DNA of 64,000 nucleotides from contig JAETTD010000007.1 in NCBI GenBank assembly GCA_021769295.1, forward strand, positions 38,173 to 102,172, read 5' to 3'. Below the pieces are notes generated by a model, which saw only the letters and a program-made list of their open reading frames with translations, was not told where the DNA came from and made no database searches. The stretch comes from Bacillota bacterium. Its GTDB lineage: Bacteria; Bacillota; Clostridia; Peptostreptococcales; Anaerovoracaceae. A program made the translations under genes and the position numbers. Within the stretch, counting starts at the first letter, position 1. The number at the start of each line of letters is the position of its first letter. Below, one piece after another: positions 17,449 to 25,669 of this stretch.

Positions 17449-17689
17449 AGACTGCCGTAAACTTTAAGTTTTCTTGGAACTACGGCATTTTTGCAGGGGT
17501 GATATGGCTCAAATTGCCGTGAAAATAACAATTTCTTTTAAATACGGCATTTTATAAGCCGTAAGAAGGGTAAAACTGCCGTAAATTTGAAAGTTTTCTT
17601 AGTTTCCGGCATTTTGGAGGAAAATAAAGTAGCAAAAGTGCCGCAGATGAGAGATTTTCTTAAATTTGCGGCACTTTACAATTCAAACG
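17449..17689 (+). repeat. 241-bp dispersed repeat with four phased hairpins, copy A
   Basis: Four modules start at 17453, 17515, 17577 and 17639, exactly 62 bases apart. In each, a TGCCG arm pairs with a CGGCA arm to close a 35-nt hairpin containing a TTTCTT loop motif, followed by TTTT or CTTT. A second copy with the same length and the same phasing is at 63525-63765, about 87% identical by eye. The remaining 538-base gap (17262-17799) holds the hairpin after the antiporter operon and the asp23 promoter; I see no gene in it. Confidence 0.85.
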
Positions 17690-17753
17690 ATTGCGGCGGC
17701 ACCATTAAAGTGAAATAATACCCGGTGATAAATTTACAATTATTATAAAAAAA

Positions 17754-17782
17754 TTGAAAAGGGGACTGCTTTCTGTTATAAT
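17754..17782 (+). promoter_or_regulatory. Sigma-A promoter of the asp23-nusB operon
   Basis: TTGAAA (17754-17759) and TATAAT (17777-17782) are 17 bases apart. The -10 is preceded by TGT, an extended -10. The asp23-like gene starts 18 bases downstream. Confidence 0.8.
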
Positions 17783-17799
17783 TTTAAAGAGGTGATTTT

Positions 17800-18150
17800 A
17801 TGGCTGAAAAACAAGCGATAAACAAAATTTCAGAGGAAATAATATGTAATGCGGCCATGAAAGCTGCCTTGAGAGTTCCCGGGGTCAACCACCTCAGCGA
17901 TACTTTTGCCGATAATATCACAAAGATGATAGCCGGCAAAGAATCGGCGCAAAGGGGAATAAAACTTTCAAAAGACAAAGAGTCATATACCATAGATATA
18001 TTTATAGTCGCCGACTACGGCACAAAGATACCTGAGCTGGCATGGAACATACAGACCGCCGTGAAAGAAAAGGTATCAAAGATAACAAAAAAAACCATAA
18101 ATGCAGTGAACATTCATATACAGGGTGTCGCACTGCCAAAGGGAGAATAG
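17800..18150 (+). CDS. Asp23/Gls24 family protein (YqhY-like)
   Basis: A 116-residue protein of the Asp23 family, formerly DUF322. Members are membrane-associated or cytosolic proteins linked to envelope stress and, for YqhY, to fatty-acid synthesis. The family features are the N-terminal ISEEIICNAAMKAALRVPGV region and the DIFIVADYGTKIPELAWNIQ segment. The central insert is richer in Lys than in Asp23 itself. Its position directly before nusB is that of yqhY in Bacillus. The stop and the nusB start are adjacent, and an AGAGGTG site precedes the ATG. Confidence 0.88.
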   Translation: MAEKQAINKISEEIICNAAMKAALRVPGVNHLSDTFADNITKMIAGKESAQRGIKLSKDKESYTIDIFIVADYGTKIPELAWNIQTAVKEKVSKITKKTINAVNIHIQGVALPKGE

Positions 18151-18531
18151 ATGAACAGAAAAGAAGCAAGAGAATTTGCAATGAAATGCGTTTTTCAGAT
18201 GGAGGCGCAAAAAGAATTTACAAAAGAAGCAGCAGATAAATTTGCAGAGAACGAAACCGGCAGCCAAAAGCTTTATCTGGAGAAATTATTAAAAGATATA
18301 TGTGAAAATATTGAACATATTGACAATCTTTTAAATGCTCACTCTGACGGCTGGCCGGTATCAAGAATGGCAAAGGCGGACCTTGCCATACTGAGAGTAG
18401 CCGCTTGCGAAATACTTTACAGCGACATTCCAAAAGCAGTTTCCATAAACGAAGCTGTTGAGCTTGCCAAAACTTACGGTACAGAGCAGTCTTCGAAATT
18501 TGTAAATGCCGTTTTAAAAAACATTGAGTAA
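18151..18531 (+). CDS. nusB: Transcription antitermination factor NusB
   Basis: A 126-residue all-helical RNA-binding protein. With NusE (S10) it binds boxA in rRNA leader transcripts to prevent termination. The family signature is seen in ARRF-like REFAMKCVFQMEAQKE at the N-terminus and in ADLAILRVAACEILY plus SINEAVELAKTYG at about residues 75-110. Length is normal. It lies in the usual nusB-xseA-ispA-dxs neighbourhood. Confidence 0.95.
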   Translation: MNRKEAREFAMKCVFQMEAQKEFTKEAADKFAENETGSQKLYLEKLLKDICENIEHIDNLLNAHSDGWPVSRMAKADLAILRVAACEILYSDIPKAVSINEAVELAKTYGTEQSSKFVNAVLKNIE

Positions 18532-18535
18532 TATT

Positions 18536-19486
18536 ATGATGAACGGAAACTTGTCCCTTGGGATAGACACAAGCAATTACAAGACATCTGTAGCAATCTT
18601 AACGGAAAATGGCGAAATACTCTTCAACAGTCAGGAGTTTTTAACGGTAAAAAAGGGCGAACGAGGACTTAGGCAATCGGAAGCCCTGTTTCAGCATGTA
18701 AGACAGCTTCCGCATATTATAAAAGAGGCTTTGGCAGATAAAGAAATAAGAGAAAGAATAGGCTGCGTCGGCGTATCCGTAAGGCCGCGCCCCGTAGAAG
18801 GCTCATATATGCCCGTATTTATGGCGGGAGAATCCTTTGCTAAAACAATTGGCGCCGCTCTCAATGTTCCCGTTTACGGATTTTCTCATCAGGAAGGGCA
18901 CATAGAAGCTGTAAAACATTATTCCGAATTTAAACATGCAAACCGGCTGATATGCTTCCATTTCAGCGGCGGCACCACCGAAGCTCTGTTGATAGACGAG
19001 CCAAAGGGAATATTTGAGATAGTTGGCGGCTCAAAAGATCTGGCATATGGACAGGTTCTCGACAGGGTAGGCGTCTCAATGGGAATTGATTTTCCGTGCG
19101 GAGAAGCCCTCGATAATATGGCAGCCCAATATAAAATTCACACCGATTTATTGTCTCCGGTTAAGGTCAGAGACGGATATGTAAATCTGTCGGGGATAGA
19201 AACTCAGGCTCAGAGAATGTTATCCCGCTGCAACCAATCCGATGTGGTCTGCGATTTGTTTTTCAAGCTTTCGGAGTCTGTAAAAGAAATGACATTGCAG
19301 CTGGCGTCAAAATATGATATTGATAAATTTCTTTATGCCGGAGGCGTATCGTGCAGCAGATATATGCGGACTTTTTTGGCGGAAAATCTCAGTAAAAATT
19401 TAAGGACGGCTTTCGGAGAAACTAAGCTGTCTTCTGATAATGCCATAGGCATCGCATTGCTCGGAGGAAAAAACATATGGCTTTAA
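18536..19486 (+). CDS. TsaD/Kae1-like (ASKHA) protein, paralogue
   Basis: About 316 residues of the Kae1/TsaD fold. The N-terminus is LGIDTSNYKTSVAIL (phosphate 1 motif), with SHQEGHIEA near residue 118 as the metal-binding His pair and CFHFSGGTTEALLI at about 145. It is shorter than TsaD, lacks the usual MVKGAHH-type context, and differs in the GVSVRPRPVEGSYMPVF segment. It is therefore more likely a clostridial paralogue than the tRNA t6A enzyme itself. The start is uncertain among ATG 18536, ATG 18539 and TTG 18524. It overlaps xseA by 10 bases. Confidence 0.75.
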   Translation: MMNGNLSLGIDTSNYKTSVAILTENGEILFNSQEFLTVKKGERGLRQSEALFQHVRQLPHIIKEALADKEIRERIGCVGVSVRPRPVEGSYMPVFMAGESFAKTIGAALNVPVYGFSHQEGHIEAVKHYSEFKHANRLICFHFSGGTTEALLIDEPKGIFEIVGGSKDLAYGQVLDRVGVSMGIDFPCGEALDNMAAQYKIHTDLLSPVKVRDGYVNLSGIETQAQRMLSRCNQSDVVCDLFFKLSESVKEMTLQLASKYDIDKFLYAGGVSCSRYMRTFLAENLSKNLRTAFGETKLSSDNAIGIALLGGKNIWL

Positions 19487-20628
19487 GACCTGTAACAGTT
19501 TCACAGTTAAATGAATATATAAGCAGAGTTCTTACCACAGACCCGCTGCTGGGCAATATTTCCGTAACAGGCGAGATTTCAAATCTGAAGTTTCACAGCT
19601 CCGGTCATGTGTACTTCTCAATGATAGATGAAAATTCAAAGATAAACTGCTTTTTACCGGCAGCTTACGTTAAAAATCTCAATTATGCCTTGGGAAACGG
19701 TCTGGAAATAGTAGTTCACGGTTATATAAACGTATACAGAAAGGGCGGCACATACACTCTGTTTGTAAAGGATATAGAAGTGTGCGGAGAAGGCAATCTG
19801 TCGATGGCATTTGAACTTCTTAAAAACAGATTGAGTGACGAAGGGCTCTTTGACTCGGCTCATAAACTGCCCATACCGGAATTTCCCAAAACGATAGGCA
19901 TAGTCACATCGGAAACCGGCGCTGCCGTTCGCGACATGATAAAGATAATAAAGAGCAGGACGAAGATGACGAATATCATCGTGTTTCCCGTTCTTGTTCA
20001 GGGCAATGAGGCTGCGCGGAATATAGCTGAAACATTGGATATGATAAACAGGGATTTTGACGATATAGATGTTCTCATAGTCGGACGCGGAGGCGGTTCC
20101 ACTGAGGACTTGTGGGCCTTTAACGAAGAAATACTGGCAAGGGCTGTATATCGAAGCCAAATCCCGATCATTTCGGCAGTCGGTCATGAGATAGATTTTA
20201 CAATATGCGATTTCGTTGCCGATTTAAGGGCGGAAACCCCTACCGCCGCTGCGGAAAAAGCCGTACCGGATGACAAGGTGCTTCAGGAGAAAATTGCAGA
20301 CCTTAAAAGGGGAATGCTCACTCATCTTGAGAATAAAGTTTCGTATTTTGAACTTCTTGCCAAAAATTATATAAACGATATGTACGGCATTCTCACCAGA
20401 AAAACGGAAAACATCGAGAGCAGGCTTAAACAGAGCTTTATTTCCCTTGAATCAAATAATCCCGTCAACATTCTAAACAAGGGATATGCGGTGATTAAAG
20501 ACCGGGACGGATACGTCATATCATCATCAAAGGATATGCTTCCCGATAACGGGTATAAAATATACTTTAAAGACGGTACAGTTGAAATCACTATATCGGA
20601 GCTTAAGAGAGAAGGTGAAAATATATGA
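19477..20628 (+). CDS. xseA: Exodeoxyribonuclease VII large subunit
   Basis: A 383-residue catalytic subunit of exonuclease VII, which degrades single-stranded DNA into short oligonucleotides. The N-terminal OB fold covers residues 5-100 (TGEISNLKFHSSGHVYF). The catalytic domain follows, with KTIGIVTSETGAAVRDM at about 130 and VLIVGRGGGSTEDLWAFN at about 196. The helical C-terminal region is somewhat short compared with E. coli but usual for Firmicutes. It overlaps xseB by ATGA. Confidence 0.96.
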   Translation: MALRPVTVSQLNEYISRVLTTDPLLGNISVTGEISNLKFHSSGHVYFSMIDENSKINCFLPAAYVKNLNYALGNGLEIVVHGYINVYRKGGTYTLFVKDIEVCGEGNLSMAFELLKNRLSDEGLFDSAHKLPIPEFPKTIGIVTSETGAAVRDMIKIIKSRTKMTNIIVFPVLVQGNEAARNIAETLDMINRDFDDIDVLIVGRGGGSTEDLWAFNEEILARAVYRSQIPIISAVGHEIDFTICDFVADLRAETPTAAAEKAVPDDKVLQEKIADLKRGMLTHLENKVSYFELLAKNYINDMYGILTRKTENIESRLKQSFISLESNNPVNILNKGYAVIKDRDGYVISSSKDMLPDNGYKIYFKDGTVEITISELKREGENI

Positions 20629-20807
20629 CCTTTGAAGAGTCTATGAAAAACTTGGAAGAAATGTCAGAAAAAATAAAAAGGGAAGACATTACTTTAGAAG
20701 AAGCTATCAAATGTTACGAGGAGGGCATAAAATGCTATGAAGAATGCAACAAAATTCTCAGCGACGCCCGCCAAAAAATAGAGATTTATGAAAAAGGAGC
20801 TGAATGA
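20625..20807 (+). CDS. xseB: Exodeoxyribonuclease VII small subunit
   Basis: A 60-residue helical protein that binds several copies to each XseA. The family signature FEESMKNLEEMSEKIKREDI is at residues 2-21, followed by LEEAIKCYEEGIKCYEECN. It is translationally coupled to xseA upstream and to ispA downstream by ATGA overlaps. Confidence 0.95.
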   Translation: MTFEESMKNLEEMSEKIKREDITLEEAIKCYEEGIKCYEECNKILSDARQKIEIYEKGAE

Positions 20808-21706
20808 GTATGACCGACAGAAGTTACGAAGATTATAAGACTCTTATAGACAATCATTTGATGGATTTTATCCCAAATATCGATAACAAAAGCATTTCTC
20901 TTTATGAGGCCATGAAGTACAGCCTTACGGCAGGCGGAAAAAGACTCAGACCCGCTCTGCTTTTGGCCGCATGTGACTTCGCCGGCGGAGATATAAAAGA
21001 AGCTCTTCCTTATGCATGTGCATTGGAATATATTCACACTTATTCTCTGATTCATGATGACTTGCCTGCCATGGATAACGACGACCTTCGCAGAGGTCTT
21101 CCTACAAATCATAAAGTATACGGCGAAGCCATAGCTATTTTGGCGGGAGACGGTCTGCTGACCTGCGCTTTTGAAGCTATTACAAAGGATATGATGCTTT
21201 ACTATGATTCTCCCGAAAAGATAAAGAAGAGAGTAAATGCTGCATATGAGATAGCAAAAGGGGCAGGATGCAAAGGTATGGTTGCCGGTCAGCTGTCCGA
21301 TATTGAAGCGGAAAATGCCATAGCTTCCAACGAAATGCTCGAGTACATTCATCTGAACAAGACGGGAGCTTTATTTAAAGCTGCCGTTAAGGCAGGCCTC
21401 TATTTGGGCAATCCTACCGATGACATGATAAGTAACTTTGAAAAATACTCAGATAACCTCGGACTTGCATATCAGATTGCAGACGATATACTGGACGTAA
21501 TAGGCAATCCTGACGAACTGGGCAAAGCCATAGGTTCGGATGTAAAGAAGAATAAGAACACTTATACATCAATTAACGGATTGGATGCAGCTTATGCACG
21601 CCTTGAGGAACTTACTGAAAACGCAGTAAAAGCTATAGAAGATTATTACGATAACGCCGAATTCTTCAAAAAACTTGTTATGGATTTGGCTAAAAGAAAC
21701 AAATAA
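20804..21706 (+). CDS. ispA: Polyprenyl (farnesyl/geranyl) diphosphate synthase
   Basis: A 300-residue all-trans prenyl transferase that condenses DMAPP with IPP. Both aspartate-rich motifs are present: HDDLPAMDNDDLRRG at about residues 81-95 and QIADDILDVIG at about 225. Lys and Arg of the GGKRLRP motif lie near residue 45. An AAAGGAG site precedes the ATG. It sits beside dxs, the first enzyme of the same isoprenoid pathway, and upstream of undecaprenyl phosphate recycling by UppP elsewhere in the window. Confidence 0.95.
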   Translation: MSMTDRSYEDYKTLIDNHLMDFIPNIDNKSISLYEAMKYSLTAGGKRLRPALLLAACDFAGGDIKEALPYACALEYIHTYSLIHDDLPAMDNDDLRRGLPTNHKVYGEAIAILAGDGLLTCAFEAITKDMMLYYDSPEKIKKRVNAAYEIAKGAGCKGMVAGQLSDIEAENAIASNEMLEYIHLNKTGALFKAAVKAGLYLGNPTDDMISNFEKYSDNLGLAYQIADDILDVIGNPDELGKAIGSDVKKNKNTYTSINGLDAAYARLEELTENAVKAIEDYYDNAEFFKKLVMDLAKRNK

Positions 21707-21742
21707 ATGCATATAGATATGCGGTTTAAAGAAGGATTTTAA

Positions 21743-23611
21743 ATGAAATCAGATATTACACAATACAACTTTCCGGAAGATTTGAAGAAAATGAGCGTTG
21801 CGGAAATGGAAATCCTTTCATATTCAATAAGAGATTTCCTTATAGAAAAGGTTTCCGCCACAGGGGGACATCTGGCCTCAAATTTAGGTGTGGTGGAGTT
21901 GACCTTGGCATTGCATAAGATGTTTGACAGCCCAAAGGATAAAATCATCTGGGATGTGGGACATCAGGCATACGTTCATAAAATATTGACCGGCAGAGCC
22001 GGAGAATTTGATACTCTCAGACAGCTGGACGGCCTGAGCGGCTTTCCGAAGGCAAAGGAGAGCAAGCACGATATTTACGATACAGGACACAGCAGCGTGT
22101 CCGTCTCTGCCGCTGCGGGGCTTGCCGCCGCAAGAGACCTAAACAATGAAAAATACGAAGTCATAGCTGTAATAGGCGACGGCTCCCTTACGGGAGGAAT
22201 GGCATACGAAGGACTTAACAACATAGGCGACAGCAAGTCAAAGGTCATAGTAATTTTAAACGATAACGGCATGTCCATTTCGCCCAATACCGGAGGTATT
22301 TCAAAACATTTGGGAAACCTTAGAACTTCAAAAGGCTATCTGGGAGCCAAAAAGTTCGTAAAAAACAGGCTGAGGACCATCCCGAGCATAGGAAAATCTT
22401 TGGTCAACGGCCTGGCTGATTTTAAAAACGATATAAAGTATTCCATAATGGACCACGGCGGAGTTCTTTTTGAAGAACTGGGCTTTACATACTTCGGACC
22501 TGTTGACGGTCATAACATAAGCGACCTTTTAAACGTATTGAGCCATGCAAAGAGTCTGGACGAGCCTGTGCTTATACATGTAATAACGAAAAAGGGCAAG
22601 GGCTACAGAAACGCCGAAAGCAATCCCGGAAAATTCCACGGAATAGGGCCCTTTGACCCTACTACGGGAACTCTCCTTCAGAAAAAAGACGGGGAAACTT
22701 TTTCGTCTCTGTTCGGCAGATTTATAACGGAAAAAGCTGAAAAGGATGAAAAGATAGTGGCCATTACGGCAGCCATGTGCGAAGCTACAGGTCTGGATAA
22801 ATTTTCCAATAAATTTCCGAAGCGGTTCTTTGATGTCGGAATAGCTGAGGAACACGCCGTATCATTTGCTGCAGGTCTTGCAAAAGGCGGCATGAAACCG
22901 GTAGTCTGCATATATTCTTCATTCCTTCAAAGGTCCTATGACCAGATTATGCAGGATGTATGCATGCAGAATTTACCTGTGATATTTGCAATAGACAGGG
23001 CAGGGTGTGTAGGAGCTGACGGAGAGACTCATCACGGTATGTTTGACTTGTCCTATCTTTCAACCATACCGAATATGACCGTGTTGGCGCCAAAAGACGG
23101 CAACGAGCTTAAAGCTATGCTTGACTTTGCCTTCGAATTAAACGGTCCTGTGGCCATAAGATACCCTCGGGGAAAGGCTAATTACGATAAAGAAATTATG
23201 TCAACTTATTCAGGAGGCAACATAAGGGTAAGCCAAGGAGAGAGGATTGACATCTGGGCATGCGGCAAAATGTATGACTGCGGACTTAAGGTATGTCAAA
23301 TCTTAAATTCAAAGGGAATCAGCGCAGGTCTGGTGGAAGTCGCTTCCGTCAAACCTTTGGATTTGGAGCCTTTTTATCAGCTCAGTCATAAACCTGAGAC
23401 AATCGTTACCATTGAGGATAATTCCCTTGCCGGAGGCTTTGGAACCAAGCTGTCTTCCCAATTGGCAGGAACCGCAACCGAAGTTTTGAAATTCGGCTGG
23501 CCCGATGAATTTGTACCTCAGGGGACTTTTGAGCAGCTCACCGACAGATTTGGGCTCACCCCTGAAAAAATTGCAGAAAGGATATGTGAACATATTGAAA
23601 GAAAGGCTTGA
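21743..23611 (+). CDS. dxs: 1-deoxy-D-xylulose-5-phosphate synthase
   Basis: A 622-residue thiamine-diphosphate enzyme that joins pyruvate and glyceraldehyde 3-phosphate in the first step of the MEP pathway. The cofactor-binding GDGSLTGGMAYEGLNN motif is at about residues 150-165. The catalytic-loop DRAGCVGADGETHHGMFD is at about 416. The C-terminal transketolase domain (KFGWPDEFVPQGT) is intact. Its 3' end overlaps the start of the tlyA-like gene. Confidence 0.97.
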   Translation: MKSDITQYNFPEDLKKMSVAEMEILSYSIRDFLIEKVSATGGHLASNLGVVELTLALHKMFDSPKDKIIWDVGHQAYVHKILTGRAGEFDTLRQLDGLSGFPKAKESKHDIYDTGHSSVSVSAAAGLAAARDLNNEKYEVIAVIGDGSLTGGMAYEGLNNIGDSKSKVIVILNDNGMSISPNTGGISKHLGNLRTSKGYLGAKKFVKNRLRTIPSIGKSLVNGLADFKNDIKYSIMDHGGVLFEELGFTYFGPVDGHNISDLLNVLSHAKSLDEPVLIHVITKKGKGYRNAESNPGKFHGIGPFDPTTGTLLQKKDGETFSSLFGRFITEKAEKDEKIVAITAAMCEATGLDKFSNKFPKRFFDVGIAEEHAVSFAAGLAKGGMKPVVCIYSSFLQRSYDQIMQDVCMQNLPVIFAIDRAGCVGADGETHHGMFDLSYLSTIPNMTVLAPKDGNELKAMLDFAFELNGPVAIRYPRGKANYDKEIMSTYSGGNIRVSQGERIDIWACGKMYDCGLKVCQILNSKGISAGLVEVASVKPLDLEPFYQLSHKPETIVTIEDNSLAGGFGTKLSSQLAGTATEVLKFGWPDEFVPQGTFEQLTDRFGLTPEKIAERICEHIERKA

Positions 23612-24401
23612 TTCTCTTTTAGTCAAAAAAGGCTTGTTTCCTTCCAGGGAAAAGGCAAAAGCATCCATAATGGCGGGAATCATATACGTAGACGGCAATA
23701 TAAGCGATAAAGCAGGCAATATGGTGGACACAGACGCTGTAATTACCGTAAAAGAGAACCTTTGTCCCTATGTAAGCCGTGGAGGTCTTAAACTTGAAAA
23801 ATCCGTAAAAATGTGGAATCTCAACCTTTCAGGCGCCGTATGTATGGACATAGGAGCCTCGACGGGCGGATTTACGGATTGTATGCTTCAAAACGGCGCA
23901 GCCAAAGTATATGCTGTTGACGTAGGGTACGGACAACTTGACTATAAGCTGAGAAATCATCCCAAGGTTACAAATATGGAAAAATGCAATATAAGATATA
24001 TAGATAAAGACGCCATAGAACCTTTGGATTTCATCAGCATAGATGTGTCCTTCATATCTCTCAGACTGGTACTTCCGGTGGCCGCAGCTCTCCTTAAACC
24101 GGAGGGAAAGCTTGTATGCCTCGTTAAGCCTCAATTTGAGGCAGGAAAGGAGCAAGTTGGCAAGAAAGGTATAGTAAGAGACAGAAAAGTCCATGTACAA
24201 GTGATTGAAAATGTGATAAAATATTCAGTTGAAAGCGGTCTTAATCCGGCAGGACTTACCTTCAGTCCCGTTACGGGAGCAAAAGGCAATATAGAATATT
24301 TGCTTTATATAAACGGCAAGAAAAACACGCCTTCGGATTTAGATTGCGGGTTTTTAAACATCGAAGAAGTTGTTAACACCTCCCATGAGGAGTTGGAATA
24401 A
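23586..24401 (+). CDS. tlyA: TlyA family RNA 2'-O-methyltransferase (S4-FtsJ)
   Basis: About 271 residues. The N-terminal S4 RNA-binding domain (KERLDSLLVKKGLFPSREKA) is followed by an FtsJ-type methyltransferase domain. The SAM motif CMDIGASTGGFTDCML is at about residue 82, and the catalytic KPQFEAG segment is near 180. The family methylates ribosomal RNA and is also annotated as hemolysin A. The start is uncertain: GTG at 23586 or TTG at 23595, both near an AAAGGA site inside dxs. It follows dxs, as in Bacillus. Confidence 0.9.
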   Translation: MNILKERLDSLLVKKGLFPSREKAKASIMAGIIYVDGNISDKAGNMVDTDAVITVKENLCPYVSRGGLKLEKSVKMWNLNLSGAVCMDIGASTGGFTDCMLQNGAAKVYAVDVGYGQLDYKLRNHPKVTNMEKCNIRYIDKDAIEPLDFISIDVSFISLRLVLPVAAALLKPEGKLVCLVKPQFEAGKEQVGKKGIVRDRKVHVQVIENVIKYSVESGLNPAGLTFSPVTGAKGNIEYLLYINGKKNTPSDLDCGFLNIEEVVNTSHEELE

Positions 24402-24433
24402 AAGTAAGTATTAGTAAATCAAAGGAGAAAGAA

Positions 24434-25624
24434 ATGAAACTATCAGAAAAAGTGTTATCTATGGAACTTTCGCCAATCAGAAAATTTGTTCCATACGCAG
24501 ATGCCGCAAGAGCAGCAGGAAAGAAAGTTTACGGACTTAATATCGGCCAGCCTGATATTAAAACTCCGCAGGCATTTTTCGATGCAGTAAAGAATTACGA
24601 TGAAGAAGTATTGGCTTATGCCAACTCTCACGGAGTTGCAGAACTGCTGGACGCATTGGTAGGATACTACAAGAGAATAGGTCTTGATTTTGAAAAGAAA
24701 GACCTTCTTATCACCAACGGAGGCTCAGAAGCTATCAACATGCTTATGACATCCATGCTTGACCCCGGCGATGAAGTTATTATGGCTGAGCCTTTCTACA
24801 CAAACTACAAGACCTTTGTAGGTCAGGCAGGCGGCAATGTTGTAGCTATTCCGACAACTGCAGAGGACGGATATCAGTATGCTGTAAGAGAAAAAATCGA
24901 AGGCGTTATCACTCCTAAGACCAAAGCTCTTTGCATAATCAACCCTGGCAACCCTACAGGTAAAGTTTTAACTAAGGATGAAATGAAACTTATCGTTGAT
25001 ATAGCTTTAGAGCACGATTTATTCATCATCGCAGACGAAGTTTACAGAGAATTCGTATATGACGGAAAAGAAATGACAACCTTCGGTTCATTTAAAGAAG
25101 CTGAACAGAACGTAATAATCGTTGACTCTGTTTCAAAGAGATTCTCAGCCTGCGGCGCAAGAATCGGTTCAATCGCTTCAAAAAATGAAGAACTGATGAA
25201 CAACCTTATGAAACTTGCTCAGGCAAGACTGTGCTGCCCTACAATCGACCAGATCGGTGCTGCTGCACTTTATAACCTGGATCCGTCATACTTCAACGAT
25301 ATTAAGAAAGAATATGAACACAGAAGAAACGTTTCAGTTGAGGCTCTCAACGAAATCGAAGGCATAAAATACGGAGTACCTGAAGGCGCATTCTACATAA
25401 CCTGTCAGCTTCCTGTAGATAACGCAGAGAAATTTCTCATGTTCCTGCTCACCGAATTCGACGTAAACGGTGAGACTTGCATGTTCGCACCTGCCGGCGG
25501 ATTCTTCAGCACACCGGGAGTAGGTCAGTCCGATATGCGTATTGCATACGTTCTCAATGCAGAGGACATGAAGGCCGGAATCAACGTAATCAAAGAAGGT
25601 ATCAAGGCATACAATAACAGATAG
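24434..25624 (+). CDS. Aminotransferase class I (aspartate aminotransferase-like)
   Basis: A 396-residue fold-type I PLP enzyme. Visible motifs are GLNIGQPDIKTPQ near the N-terminus, the cofactor-binding TNGGSEAINM at about residue 95, and INPGNPTGKVL at about 172. The lysine motif SVSKRFSACGARIG is at about 236 and the carboxylate-binding MRIAYVL near the C-terminus. It is probably an aspartate or broad-range aminotransferase; substrate cannot be fixed from sequence. The codon use is unusually uniform, which suggests high expression. It has its own AAAGGAG site and no close operon partner. Confidence 0.85.
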   Translation: MKLSEKVLSMELSPIRKFVPYADAARAAGKKVYGLNIGQPDIKTPQAFFDAVKNYDEEVLAYANSHGVAELLDALVGYYKRIGLDFEKKDLLITNGGSEAINMLMTSMLDPGDEVIMAEPFYTNYKTFVGQAGGNVVAIPTTAEDGYQYAVREKIEGVITPKTKALCIINPGNPTGKVLTKDEMKLIVDIALEHDLFIIADEVYREFVYDGKEMTTFGSFKEAEQNVIIVDSVSKRFSACGARIGSIASKNEELMNNLMKLAQARLCCPTIDQIGAAALYNLDPSYFNDIKKEYEHRRNVSVEALNEIEGIKYGVPEGAFYITCQLPVDNAEKFLMFLLTEFDVNGETCMFAPAGGFFSTPGVGQSDMRIAYVLNAEDMKAGINVIKEGIKAYNNR

Positions 25625-25669
25625 TTTTAACATTTTAAATATTTTATCAAGGATTAAAGGAAGGACATT

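Noticed and set aside
17264..17467. Open frame of 67 codons after the antiporter operon
   Set aside because: It crosses the 13-bp hairpin and the start of the 241-bp repeat, has no ribosome site and resembles nothing known.
17449..17689. CRISPR array as the explanation of the 62-nt repeat
   Set aside because: The repeated unit is an imperfect hairpin with similar linkers between copies, not identical repeats with unique spacers, and no cas genes are present.
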